Assembly: GCA_023374025.1 (NCBI GenBank)
Contig: SIJG01000048.1
Coordinates: 708,646-772,645 of the forward strand
Direction of reading: 5' to 3'
DNA from: Heterodera schachtii
Lineage: Eukaryota > Nematoda > Chromadorea > Rhabditida > Heteroderidae
Length of the DNA: 64,000 nucleotides
The notes under the pieces were generated by a model. It was not told where the DNA came from. It did no database searches and saw only the letters and a list, made by a program, of their open reading frames with translations. Made by a program: the position numbers and the translations under genes. Shown one piece after another: positions 36,865 to 48,080 of the stretch (the first letter of the stretch is position 1; each line of letters begins with the position of its first letter).

Positions 36865-37231
36865 GCCGGACTTTTCGACAGATGAATTTCTACAGCATAG
36901 GATATTTCGACAGAAATATTATAAATTTTGGAAGATGACTTTTCGACAGTAAAAAATAATTAAGTTTTAAATTTAATGGTGTTGTAAAATCATAAAACTT
37001 TTATCCAAAAAGCAACAAAATTAATCCAAATCAGTATTGAGATAATGTAATTTAAAAATCAAAAATCAAGAAAATAAATAAATAAAATGAGTGAAGAATT
37101 TTTAGAAAATTTTCATTTTTTAGAATGTATTTTCCTGAAATTTTGAGTCAATTATTTAAATAAATTTAGTAAAAACTGACAAACAATATATTTATTTTAA
37201 TAAGAAAGTTTTTACTGTCGAAAAAAGTGTC
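36865..37231. repeat. TTTCGACAG repeat with inverted ends
   Basis: TTCGACAG occurs at 36875, 36905 and 36942. GACTTTTCGACAGTAAAAA (36937-36955) is mirrored by the inverse at 37209-37231, apart from two extra T. The 37-kb pair may be the ends of a ~295-bp element; no flanking duplication could be assigned. Confidence 0.5.
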
Positions 37232-38462
37232 ATGCTTTTTTTGAGAAGAACGCACAATAAAATAATGTAAATTTGAACACTAAAAGAATCCATGGGCAAA
37301 TAAATTTTTGTTTTTTCTTCTATTGCAAGTATTCAAATATTTGGCAAAATTTGTTTTTATATAATTTTAATGCATATTTATTTATTTATTAGCTTTAAAA
37401 TTTAAATTTCATGTATTGCGGACGTTTTTTTTTTTGAAACATAGGTGTGATTAACTTTCTTTTTTTAATTATAGGTAAATTAAAGATGTTTTATAGTAAT
37501 AGTTAGATTTCAATCAGTAAATCTGCAGACCTAAATAATCTGTATAGCTTTATTATTTTCATTACCGTTAATATTTCTAAATACAGTTTTATGCACAAAA
37601 AAATTATTGTTGCAATTTATATCTTGAATATTTTTTTTTCTGAATTTTGATGTTTTAATTTTTTTATGGTTTGAAGTTAATTATAATTCTGCTCCACCTT
37701 AATTTAGGTTGCAATTTAATTTATTTTTCACAATGTATAATATATTTTTGTTTTTATTTTGTAAATATAATAAATTTACGTTAAAAGTCTGCATATTATA
37801 CGTAAATTTAAATTTTGCAAAAATTATACAGCGAGTCTTGTTCATAATCCAGTAAAATTATTATTTTTTAACAGAAATAAATTCATTTCGTATTAATATT
37901 TGATGCATACTTTAATTCTTTAAAAGCATAATTTTTATGACAGTTTTTTTTTGAATATTAATTATGAATAATTTTTAATAGCATATTAAAAAAATTTTGT
38001 TAAATAAATTGTATTTAAATGTCTCTTTATTTCAAATGATCAGTATCGAAACGTTCTTCTGAAGACTTTTTGCAATTATTTAATAAAATTTCAGGAATAT
38101 ATTAATAAAAAATGTTAATCATTTAATCATTTATTTGAATATTTAAGACCTGATGATTTACATGGAAATAGATGTAGTTGCAAGAAGTTGATTTAGAAAA
38201 TTGTTTTCTTTTCCGCTATGCGTAATATTTCATATTTAGTTTTAAAAATTTTGAAAAAATCGCACTGCAAAAATCGTTTTTTAAAAACGTCGCCTTAAAT
38301 TTTTTAACTCATTATTTGAACGTGTAAGTAATTTATTGGTAAATGGGATATTGAATGGGTTGGCTTCAGTGTTCGTGAAAGGTGGGATATAGAGGTTTCA
38401 ATAAACCCATATTGAATGTGGCAAAGCAAAACCATCCCCGGCGGGGGACAAGAGGAGAGAGT
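37232..38462. other. AT-rich spacer before the satellite
   Basis: Mostly T-rich. The last 150 bp (38320-38460) are less AT-rich and contain CATCCCCGGCGGGGAC, a short inverted repeat next to the array edge. Confidence 0.55.
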
Positions 38463-40576
38463 CTTGAACTTATTAGAAAATTCTGAAAATGGACTCAAAT
38501 TTTTGTTTTCTATTCAGAAAGAAATTTTCGTTTTCTATCACAACTTTCAGCTTGTACATTTAGGAAAATAGGCCTAATTCTCGAACTTATTAGAAAATTC
38601 TGAAAAATGGACTCAAAATTTTTGTTTTCTAATCAGAAAGAAATTTTCGTTTTCTATCACAACTTTCAGCTTGTACATTTAGGAAAATAGGCCCAATTCT
38701 CGAACTTATTAGAAAATTCTGAAAAATGGACTCTAAATTTTTGTTTTCTATCCAGAAAGAAATTTTCGATTTCTATTACAACTTTCAGCTTGTACATTTA
38801 AGAAAATAGGCCTAATTCTCGAACTTATTCGAAAATTCGGAAAAACGGACTCAAAATTTTTGTTTTCTATTCAAAAAGAATTCGATTTCTATCACAACTT
38901 TCAGCCTGTACATTTAAGAAAATATGTCCAATTCTCGAACTTATCAGAAAATTCTGAAAAATGGACTCAAAATTTTTGTTTTCTAATCAGAAAGAAATTT
39001 TCGTTTTCTATCACAACTTTCAGCTTGCACATTTAAGAAAATAGGCCTAATTCTCGAACTTATCAGAAAATTCTGAAAAATGGACTCAAAGTTTTTGTTT
39101 TCTATCCAGAAAGAAATTTTCGATTTCTATTACAACTTTCAGCTTGTACATTTAAGAAAATAGGCCTAATTCTCGAACTTATTAGAAAATTCTGAAAAAC
39201 GGACTCAAAATTTTTGTTTTCTATCCAGAAAGAAATTTTCGATTTCTATTACAACTTTCAGCTTGTACATTTAAGAAAATAGGCCTAATTCTCGAACTTA
39301 TTAAAAATTCTGAAAAAGGGACTCAAAGTTTTTGTTTTCTATCCAGAAAGAAATTTTCGGTTTCTATTACAACTTTCAGCTTGTACATTTAAGAAATAGG
39401 CCTATTTCTCGAACTTATTAGAAAATTGTTTTCTATCCAGAAAGAAATTTTCGTTTTCTATCACAACTTTCAGCTTGTACATTTAGGAAAATAGGCCTAA
39501 TTCTCGAACTTATTAGAAAATTCTGAAAAATGGACTCAAAATTTTTGTTTTCTAATCAGAAAGAAATTTTCGTTTTCTATCACAACTTTCAGCTTGTACA
39601 TTTAGGAAAATAGGCCCTAATTCTCGAACTTATTAGAAAATTCTGAAAAATGGACTCAAAGTTTTTGTTTTCTATCCAGAAAGAAATTTCCGATTTCTAT
39701 TACAACTTTCAGCTTGTACATTTAAGAAAATAGGCCTAATTCTCGAACTTATTCGAAAATTCTGAAAAACGGACTCAAAATTTTTGTTTTCTATTCAAAA
39801 AGAATTCGATTTCTATCACAACTTTCAGCTTGTACATTTAAGAATATGTCCAATTCTCGAACTTATTAGAAAATTCTGAAAAATGGACTCAAAATTTTTG
39901 TTTTCTATCCAGAAAGAAATTTTCGATTTCTATTACAACTTTCAGCTTGTACATTTAAGAAAATAGGCCCTAATTCTCGAACTTATTAGAAAATTCTGAA
40001 AAACGGACTCAAATTTTTGTTTTCTATTCCAGAAAGAAATTTTCGTTTTCTATCACAACTTTCAGCTTGTACATTTAGAAAATAGGCCAATTCTCGAACT
40101 TATTAGAAAATTCTGAAAAATGGACTCAAAATTTTTGTTTTCTATTCAGAAAGAAATTTTCGATTTCTATCACAACTTTCAGCTTGTACATTTAAGAAAA
40201 TAGGCCCAATTCGCGAACTTATTAGAAAATTCTGAAAAACTGGACTCAAAATTTTTGTTTTCTATTCAGAAAGAAATTTTCGATTTCTATCACAACTTTC
40301 AGCTTGTACATTTAGAAATATGTCCTAATTCTCGAACTTATTAGAAAATTCTGAAAAATGGACTCAAAATTTTTGTTTTCTATTCAGAAAGAAATTTTCG
40401 TTTTCTATCACAACTTTCAGCTTGTACATTTAGGAAAATAGGCCTAATTCTCGAACTTATTAGAAAATTCTGAAAAATGGACTCAAAATTTTTGTTTTCT
40501 ATTCAGAAAGAAATTTTCGTTTTCTATCACAACTTTCAGCTTGTACATTTAAGAAAATAGGCCTAATTCTCGAAAT
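38463..40576. repeat. ~119-bp satellite array, about 18 units
   Basis: Units start at CTCGAACTTATTAGAAAATT at 38463, 38579, 38699, 38819, 38934, 39053, 39172, 39291, 39408, 39503, 39623, 39742, 39856, 39976, 40093, 40212, 40331, 40450 and 40569 (partial). Most are 117-120 bp, two are 114-115 bp, and one is cut to 95 bp. Units share blocks such as CACAACTTTCAGCTTGTACA and differ at a few fixed positions. The array runs into the N gap, so its true length is unknown. No coding potential. Confidence 0.97.
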
Positions 40577-41147
40577 NNNNNNNNNNNNNNNNNNNNNNNN
40601 NNNNNNNNNNNNNNNNNNNNNNNNNNNNNNNNNNNNNNNNNNNNNNNNNNNNNNNNNNNNNNNNNNNNNNNNNNNNNNNNNNNNNNNNNNNNNNNNNNNN
40701 NNNNNNNNNNNNNNNNNNNNNNNNNNNNNNNNNNNNNNNNNNNNNNNNNNNNNNNNNNNNNNNNNNNNNNNNNNNNNNNNNNNNNNNNNNNNNNNNNNNN
40801 NNNNNNNNNNNNNNNNNNNNNNNNNNNNNNNNNNNNNNNNNNNNNNNNNNNNNNNNNNNNNNNNNNNNNNNNNNNNNNNNNNNNNNNNNNNNNNNNNNNN
40901 NNNNNNNNNNNNNNNNNNNNNNNNNNNNNNNNNNNNNNNNNNNNNNNNNNNNNNNNNNNNNNNNNNNNNNNNNNNNNNNNNNNNNNNNNNNNNNNNNNNN
41001 NNNNNNNNNNNNNNNNNNNNNNNNNNNNNNNNNNNNNNNNNNNNNNNNNNNNNNNNNNNNNNNNNNNNNNNNNNNNNNNNNNNNNNNNNNNNNNNNNNNN
41101 NNNNNNNNNNNNNNNNNNNNNNNNNNNNNNNNNNNNNNNNNNNNNNN
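40577..41147. other. Assembly gap (571 N)
   Basis: A run of N that directly follows a truncated satellite unit; the array probably collapsed or stopped assembling here. Confidence 0.99.
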
Positions 41148-42110
41148 ATTTAATAATCGAGAAATGATGTGATATATAAACTAATTAATAATTTATAACA
41201 ATTGACTTTTCAAGTAAGTTTGTTTTTGAAGTAGAAATAAATGATTTAATTTCAATTTATATTTTTAATATTTTTTAGAAATAAGCGAATTCTAAACGAA
41301 CATTAAATATAAAGAATATTTTCACAAAACTAATTTATTTTTAGTGAGTTGAATTTTCTCAATTTAATTTGTTAACAAAACCAATAGCAATTTTTGATGG
41401 TTTAATAAATGTTTTATGTCGACGCTAAATAACATATTTTTTAACACAAAAAATGCTTAAGCGCCGCAAATATCTTTACGGGTTGACTGGATTTTAAAAA
41501 GACAGGCCCGGAACCCGGTTGCTTCAGATCATATCAGTCCGGCCCGGCTAGAACCGAATTCTCGGACGTATTAAAAATTTCGAGTGAAGAGCATCATTAA
41601 AACTTTATTTCTATAAATAAGATAATTAAGAAACATAGTATTAAAAATTCTAACGAATTAATTATTATTTCTATTTTTCTTTTAATGTTGTATATCAATG
41701 AATTTTCCAAATAATTTAATTCTCTAGTCAAAATTTGAAGGATTCTCAAAGAAAATATATAAGGAATTCTCCATAAATAAATAAAGTAGAAATTTAACAC
41801 TGGCCCGCTTTTTGGACAATTTTGGGGCTGAAATATATGTGAAAAACATAGTCGCATAAATAACGCACTAAACTTTGAACAACCTATAACAGATAGCTTT
41901 TAAAGCATTATTTTTAAAAAAGATAATTATTATTTAATTTATTTTAATTAAATATTTATTTGTTATTAATTTAATTTCTGACAGGTTACTTGAAATCTTA
42001 TTAGTTTTTAATTATTTTAATTTAATTACTTTAATTATTAATGTATTTTATTTTCTTGTTTTAACCTATTAAATTATGTTGTCAAAATTTTTAATTGTTT
42101 TAATGCTCAC
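41148..42110. repeat. Segmental duplication, copy A
   Basis: Shares ordered blocks with 57817-59720. These include AATCGAGAAATGATGTGATA, the AATTTATAACAATTGACTTT block, TGCTTAAGCGCCGC, ATATAAGGAATTCTCCATAA and TAACCTATTAAATTATGTT. Large indels separate the blocks. Copy A lacks about 0.9 kb present in B after the first block and carries the GC-rich insert at 41480. Confidence 0.85.
41480..41575. repeat. CCCGG-rich island, copy 1
   Basis: A GC-rich insert with GGCCCGGAACCCGG and CCGGCCCGGCTAGAACC sits in AT-rich DNA. It shares GGCCCGGAACCCG with 61113-61250. It is absent at the matching place in segmental copy B, so it is probably an inserted element. Confidence 0.6.
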
Positions 42111-44043
42111 AGCCATTCGAAAAAATTTTTAAATGCTGAATTAAGCATGCTAGTATAGTTTAAATTAATTATGTCTTAGATTTAAAGTTAATTTAAAAAA
42201 TAAGAAATAAAATATTAATTAATGTAGATTAAAATAAAAGAATTATTATAAAAATAATCTAATAATATGGAATGAGTAAGAAGTAAAAATTCAAAAATTT
42301 TAACTATTTAAATTTATAATTGAAATGAAAAGCTAAATATTTATTTATTTCAAGCAAATAAAAATACTTTTAATTAATGAGAACAATAAAAAAATAAAAA
42401 TAAAGGATAAATTAGAAGGAGACAAATTTATTATTTAATATTTTTAATTAATAAAAATTCTATTATAATTAATTATTAGTTTTAAAGCCTAAAAACAATT
42501 AGTTTATAACTCTTTTACAAATAAATTTTCAAAAATAGAAAATTAAAATTAAAAATTTAAAAAAATTAAAAAGCATGGTGCCAATTATTAATTTTTACTT
42601 TATTTATCTCTGAATTTTAAATAAAATATTCAATATAGGAGTGATTCTTTTATGATGTACTTCTATAGGCAATAAAAAAGAAAAAATTATTGTAAAGCTT
42701 TAAATTATTACTTTTATTTAATATTTTCTTTAATCTTCTCGACTTCGTGGATTTCTTTCATCACAATACTTTGGCAAATAAACTGATCAGAATTATATAA
42801 GATTTTAAAAATATTTTTCAAAGTTTTCATTTCAAAATGAACAATTTTTCATTATAATTGTATTTATACGAAAACTAGAAATAAAATTATATTAATTGTT
42901 CCAAATCTAAAATAACAATATATAATAACAATAATTAACTAAACAATAAAATTGTAAATATTAAAAATAGCATAACTTAGAAAAGTAAAAAATATAGAAG
43001 AATTTTTATGAAAATTTTATTTTATTATAATGTAATTTTTTTTTAAAAACTGAAAAATTCTATGAATAATGTGAAGTTGAAATAAATAAAATTAATATTA
43101 TTTTTTTTTTTCAAAAATTAAACTAATGATTGTACATAAAAGTACATAAAACAAAGCTAATAAACATTCCTTGCCGAAAGAATATGATCGTACGAATGAA
43201 AAACGCGAGGGATAAAAGCCATGAAGATTTTAAATAAAAATTCTACTGTAATAATAAACATTTAAAAATCTAATAATAACTCAGAAAAAATAATTATACG
43301 GGCAATTCATCAAAAAAATTTAATAAATTAATAATTTCTTCATTATATCGGCGGTTTATTCGATTAAGGTGGATTTATTTCATTATGCAATTTCATTTTT
43401 TGTAATTTTAATCATTGTCTATTAAATATTCCTTTGATTAAATTTATTTTATTTTGAAATTTAGTATAATTTCCTGTGAAATTTTAAATTATAATTTTGG
43501 TTTTGTCAAATCTATTTATATTTTTATTTGTGAATGATATAATATTTATGAAAATTTCAAAAAATAATAATAGTTCCTCGCCGTTAGGATTTCTGAGGGT
43601 CAATCTCATTTTTTGAAATTTATTTTGAATTATTTTTTTAATAGATTTTCAATTTTCATGTGTGACATATATCCCAAAAAAATTCATGATATTATTAATT
43701 AAGCAAATTTTCTTAGTTTGTTACTAAATATTTGCAAAAGTAATTAAATTGCTCATTTTTGAACGGATAAATGATTTTCTTGGATTTGTTTTAATTACTT
43801 ATTTTGGTACAGATTAAATTCACTTCTAAAAGAAATATAAAAATCATTAAATTTTAAATATGAATTATCGATAAGGAATTCCGAATGAAAATATTAATTT
43901 TATCTCATTTGAATAATTAAAGGGATATCTTTGTTTTTATTCTTATTTAAATCAATTTTGTATGAAATAATTTCTTGTCATTATTCTCAACTTTGAGAGA
44001 TAGGGTATCCCAATGAAATTTAAATGTTTTTTATTAATAAAAT
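42111..44043. other. AT-rich DNA, no supported gene
   Basis: Nothing recognised up to the LTR element. Confidence 0.6.
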
Positions 44044-44372
44044 TGTTCGGTCTTCAAGCCGACACAATAAAATGTTTATTTGTAAAACAAATAAATTAAA
44101 ACAATTTAAATAAATGGCGAAGTCGGTAGGCGGAATAAATATTGGAGGAGAACAATAATTTAGGCGAAGTGAAAGAGTGCATAAAAGCAACAACTGAATG
44201 AATGAGGGGAATGGACATGCAAAGGACAATATTAATCAATAGTGTCTTACATGATAAAAGGAAGACACAAAAATAGAGAGTGGGGAAAATGGAGAGGAAA
44301 AGAAAAAGACAAATGCAAAGGGAAAATAATGCAAATGTGTTCTTTCATCTCTCGGGGTTGACCACCCGAACA
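44044..44372 (-). repeat. 3' LTR of Ty3/Gypsy element
   Basis: 329 bp bounded by TGTTCGG and CCGAACA, a perfect 7-bp terminal inverted repeat. Confidence 0.95.
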
Positions 44373-44383
44373 CCTCACCTTTT
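44373..44383 (-). promoter_or_regulatory. Polypurine tract
   Basis: On the minus strand AAAAGGTGAGG abuts the 3' LTR. This is the plus-strand primer site; one T interrupts the purines. Confidence 0.65.
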
Positions 44384-44390
44384 AAATGAT

Positions 44391-45000
44391 CTAACGGGGC
44401 GAGTATCGCGCAGGTGGTTGCCGTCGGCGATCAGGGTAGCGGCGTTGTGGCGTCGGCGATTGAACGGCAGGCGTCGGGGATCGGACGGCTTGAATGACGT
44501 CCTGCTGCTCATCTCTGATCGGCGGTTCTTCCACTCCATCTTCAGCATTGACCGGGTCAGGCCTATTCTCTAGGACCTGCCCATTTTGGTGTCCATTTGC
44601 TATTGGTGCCATTTGAATTGGCAAATTGAATTCCTCATTCAAAATGTTTAATGGGTCCTCAACATTTTGGGTCGCCTTTCGGAGTCTCAGCTGATTCGCA
44701 TGATAGTGACCGCTGGATCCATCTTCAAATCTCACATTGTAAATTACACCGGAACATCCGCAGATCGTTCCGGCCTTCCAACTTTGTGAAAGGCGATGTC
44801 GAGCCCAAACGGCGTCCTTTGATGCGAAAATTTGTGGACGAGTGCCAAATCGGCGATTGAATTTCTTCTCCATTGCCTGATCACGTTCGATCGGCTGAAT
44901 TGGAGGTGGCTTCAGCAGGTCCAATGTTGTTCGTGGCTTCCGTCCAATGAGCATTTCGGCTGGACTTTTCGAGTCCGGCAACTTAGGTCCGAAAATTTTA
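44391..45000 (-). pseudogene. Integrase C-terminal region, core deleted
   Basis: The minus frame carries DSKSPAEMLIGRKPRTTLDLL, the conserved segment after the Ty3/Gypsy integrase core. A binding-type domain (VWARHRLSQSWKAGTICGCS and VRFEDGSSGHYHANQLR) and a Pro/Arg-rich tail follow. The catalytic D,D,E core and the N-terminal HHCC domain are missing: the frame joins RT-RNase H sequence directly near 45000. About 700 bp have been lost. In a full element integrase inserts the DNA copy into the host genome. Confidence 0.85.
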
Positions 45001-45432
45001 ATGGCAATTTTGAAATTGTTTGGCCGAAATTCGTCTCAAAATCTGTTTCCGCGTTGATCATTGCGATGATTTTCTCGTCTTCGGGCTCATTTCCTTTGGC
45101 GATGAGGCGCGAGAGCGCATCCGCCTGGCCAAAATACTTTGTGTTGGTGTATTCGATCGTGAAATCGTAGGCCAATAGGATTAAAAACCAGCGAAGAAGA
45201 CGATTGGCACTGCACTGCCGAATTCCCTTTTTAACGCCAAACCCTCTTTTTCGATCTGCGAATAATTTTTTTCCGCAGGGGCGAGTGATTTTGAAGCATG
45301 GGCAATTGCTTTGATGTTTCCGTCTTGAAATTTATGATAAATGACTGCTCCGATGCCCAATTCGGAAGCGTCAGCTGCAACAATGATCTCCATTTTGGGA
45401 TCATAATGTGTTAGCAGCAAATCCGATGCCAA
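45001..45432 (-). pseudogene. RNase H with internal deletion
   Basis: RNase H begins with IIVAADASELGIGAVIYHKF, including the first catalytic Asp, then AHASKSLAPAEKNYSQIEKEG, which holds the Glu. After LAL the sequence jumps, in another frame, to QCSANRLLRWFLILLAYDFT and the family-typical ADALSRL. About 50 residues with the second Asp are therefore missing. The deletion and frameshift near 45230 inactivate the domain. Confidence 0.85.
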
Positions 45433-45474
45433 AATTTCCTTAATTTTTCGGAATGCATTTTCGCATCCTTCACT

Positions 45475-45837
45475 TCAACTCCAATCAATTTCCTTTTTAA
45501 GCAAATCGTCGAGCGGTTTTCGAATGAACCGCATGTTTTTGACGTATTGTTGGTAATGGTCTACCATACCAAGGAATGATCTGAGAGATGGAATGTCGTT
45601 TGGTGCAGGCATTAGGCTAATCGCATAAATTTTTGCTGGATCCGGTCGGCGTCCGTTTTTGTCGATAATCTGTCCGAGATATTTGATTTGATCACGGAAA
45701 AATTTGCATTTTGCCAATTTGACGCGGAATCCGTATACCTGAATTCGTCCAAAAACTTCTTTTAAGTGATTGGTGTGTTCCGAAATGCTTTTGCTGACGA
45801 TTAGAATGTCCTCCAAATAGGCGGTGGTAAATTCCAA
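45475..45837 (-). pseudogene. Reverse transcriptase, C-terminal half
   Basis: Continues RT in a new frame. The catalytic box reads AYLEDILIVSK, so the first Asp of the usual YLDD is Glu. Then come FRVKLAKCKFFRDQIKYLG and RSFLGMVDHYQQYVKNM, the thumb and connection. A single-base frameshift near 45830-45840 separates it from the upstream half, whose own frame runs out as PPPIWRTF. Confidence 0.9.
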
Positions 45838-47198
45838 CCTGCCAACATTTTATCCATAATTGATTGAAAAATAGCTGGGACTGATTTGACACCGAACGGT
45901 AATCTTTCCATCCGGTAATTGCCCTTGTGGGTTGCCAGTCCGCACAAATTTTTGGAATCTTCGTCCAATTCGACCTGAAAATAGGCGTCCCGCAGATCGA
46001 TTTGCGAGAAAATTTTGCCTCCATTTAGCGTTGCAAAAATGTCTTCCGGTATTGGAAGCGGGTATTGGCAGTCGAGAAGGGCATCGTTTAGGCCCGTAGA
46101 GTAATCAATGCAAAGTCGTGCGGATCCGTCAGCCTTTTTGGCAATCAAAATAGGTGCGGCCCACTCCAAATGTTCGACTTTGGGGATAACGTTCATCTGT
46201 TCCAATCGGCTCAGTTCGCGCTCAACAACCTCTAACGAATTGTAGGGTACTGGACGAGCTTTGCGGTACACTGGCCTTACGTCATCCTTTAGGGCGAGAT
46301 GAGCCTTCTCTTTTAGGCAATGGCCCAATCCTTCACTGAAAATTTCGTGAAATGACTTTTCCAGGGCTTGAATTTCGGCTTCTGTCCCAGCAATCTGCGT
46401 TGCTTCATTTGGGATCAAATTATCAGCCTTTTTGCCATGCGTGATGCATGCATTTACTGTTGGGTTGCTGATTTTCAGCTTCAATTCGTCTAACAGCCCA
46501 AATAAGTCCATAATTTTGCAGCTCAGCAAATTTAGTGAGCCTGCTTTTGCAACATAAAATGTTTGCTTCACTTCAATTTTGCCGAATTTGAAAGTGCCGA
46601 ATCCTTTTCCAATAAAGGAAATTTTTGTGCCGTCGAATGCCTTGCCAATTTCGTTGCATTTTTCAATTGGTGGTCGTCCAACATACTCGTGCGTCAATTC
46701 ATCAATGACGACAATGTCCGACCCCGTGTCGAGATGGAATTCGACTGGTTTCTTGTTGAACAAAACCTCTGTCTTTAGCAATGAAATGGAATTAACGGCA
46801 TGCGCGGTCATTCCAATACGAAGGTGACCAACGCGGTTGTTGACTGTCTTTTTGACCTTCTGGCGTTTGTGCCACTCTTGGACTAGTTCGCACTGTTTAT
46901 CCAAATGGCCAACAAACTGACACTTTCGGCATTTGCTCGTTTGGTAACGGCATTCGTCAGGTCGATGCACGCCGAAGCCACATCGCCAACATGTGGTGGT
47001 TGCCTGAGTGTCGGTCCTTTCCTTGATGAATTTGTTCGGCGAATTGTTCGGCTTTGGACTTTCCTTGCAGAATTTGTTCGGTGAATTGTTCGGCTTTTGA
47101 TTATGTCGAATCGCATTCACTGGCCTCGAAGAACTTGTCGCTTCGATGGCCTTTGCTTCTGAAATTGTGGACTGGAAACTTATTAAGTCTTCCACCAC
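45801..47198 (-). pseudogene. Gag end, protease and RT N-terminal half
   Basis: A 465-codon minus-strand frame. It opens with the last part of gag and has two CCHC-like zinc knuckles, CWRCGFGVHRPDEC and CRKCQFVGHLDKQC. The protease active site is FHLDTGSDIVVIDE. RT follows with VIPKVEHLEWAAPILIAKK, SARLCIDYSTGLND and FSQIDLRDAYFQVELDEDS, then ERLPFGVKSVPAIFQ; the Asp in SQIDLRDAY is the first catalytic residue. Gag, protease and RT are continuous in one frame, so this copy shows no gag-pol shift at that point. It is the best-preserved part of the element. Confidence 0.93.
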
Positions 47199-47470
47199 TC
47201 ATCATAGCTGATGTTGGCGCCATCTGCTGACAATTTTGTCAGAATTCGCTGTCGCAATGCAGCTTCATTGGGCGCTTTGAGTGCCATCAATAACATGAGG
47301 CAATTAAATTGCTCTTTGGTCAGCTCATCGAATTTAAAATCGGTCAGCAATTTTCTGTGCCGATTTATGAACTGCCTGAATTGTTCGCCTTCTCCTCTCA
47401 CCGCTTTTAAGCACTCGTAGCGGTCGATGAAAATGGACTGTGCTTTGGCAAACAGCTTTTCGGTCGTCAC
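47183..47470 (-). pseudogene. Gag capsid region, frameshifted
   Basis: The frame contains AKAQSIFIDRYECLKAVRGE and EQFRQFINRHRKLLTDF, a capsid-like segment usual in Ty3/Gypsy gag. It ends DEWWKT and stop, while the next frame resumes with VEDLISFQST, showing a one-base shift at the G run near 47198. Another shift separates it from the gag start. Shifts at short homopolymers could also be sequencing errors. Confidence 0.8.
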
Positions 47471-47471
47471 T

Positions 47472-47843
47472 TTAAAATCGAAATCGGTGACCGACGACGG
47501 CAGAACTGATCTGCTGTACTCGCTGAATGCTGAACTCGCTCAGCTTATTCATCAAACATTTGACCTTGACTTCGTCGTTAGCTGTTGGTGCTGTGCAGTC
47601 CAACGCAAATTTGAAACGCTCAACCCATTCCGAAATTCGGCTCTTGTCGTCCGTTGGTTCGAATGGTGAGATGTCCGGCAATAATGGCACTGAATTTGCT
47701 CCTTGATTTGGCTGTGCCGCCGCATTTGGTGCGTTCTGTCGGATCGCAATCAGTTGAGCAATTTCTTGTGATTGGTCCTGCACCATTTTCTGTTGATCCC
47801 CCAGCATTTTCACTAGCTGGTCAATTGTCGGATTATGCGCCAT
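47472..47843 (-). pseudogene. Gag N-terminus
   Basis: Starts at an ATG 237 bp inside the 5' LTR edge: MAHNPTIDQLVKMLGDQQKM, a likely coiled coil, then a Pro/Asn linker and PFEPTDDKSRISEWVERFKF, the capsid start. It ends after GHRFRF where the frame shifts. In a working element it forms the virus-like particle. Confidence 0.85.
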
Positions 47844-48060
47844 ATTTGTTGATCAATTTTCGGTGAATTTGCTTCTTTGTTGATAAACCGCACCTGGCGG
47901 AAACCGCAACCACCTGGGTATCTTGGTTTTTTTTACGATGAATAAACCGCGCCTGGCGGAAGCTCACCCTTATCGGGTCTATTGCTTTTTTTGAAGAATT
48001 GTTGAATAGCAATTCGGAGTCTGTCCGAAATTGCCAAAATATCCGTCGTTGAGCTTCTTT
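47844..48060 (-). other. Leader with repeated CCTGGCGG motif
   Basis: Untranslated leader between primer site and gag. The motif ATAAACCGC[AG]CCTGGCGGAA (plus strand) occurs at about 47883 and 47942; each copy can form a short CCGC/GCGG hairpin. A packaging or dimerisation role is only a guess. Confidence 0.5.
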
Positions 48061-48078
48061 TTAAAACGGGCGTCGCCA
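48061..48078 (-). promoter_or_regulatory. tRNA primer binding site
   Basis: Two bases from the 5' LTR the minus strand reads TGGCGACGCCCGTTTTAA. TGG complements the tRNA CCA end, and TGGCGAC resembles sites used with arginine tRNA in other Ty3/Gypsy elements. The exact tRNA is not established. Confidence 0.7.
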
Positions 48079-48080
48079 AT

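Noticed and set aside
38463..40576. CRISPR-like regular repeats
   Set aside because: Whole ~119-bp units repeat without unique spacers; this is satellite DNA.
44280..47866. Plus-strand open frames across the Ty3/Gypsy element
   Set aside because: Shadows of the minus-strand gag-pol; none has its own motif.
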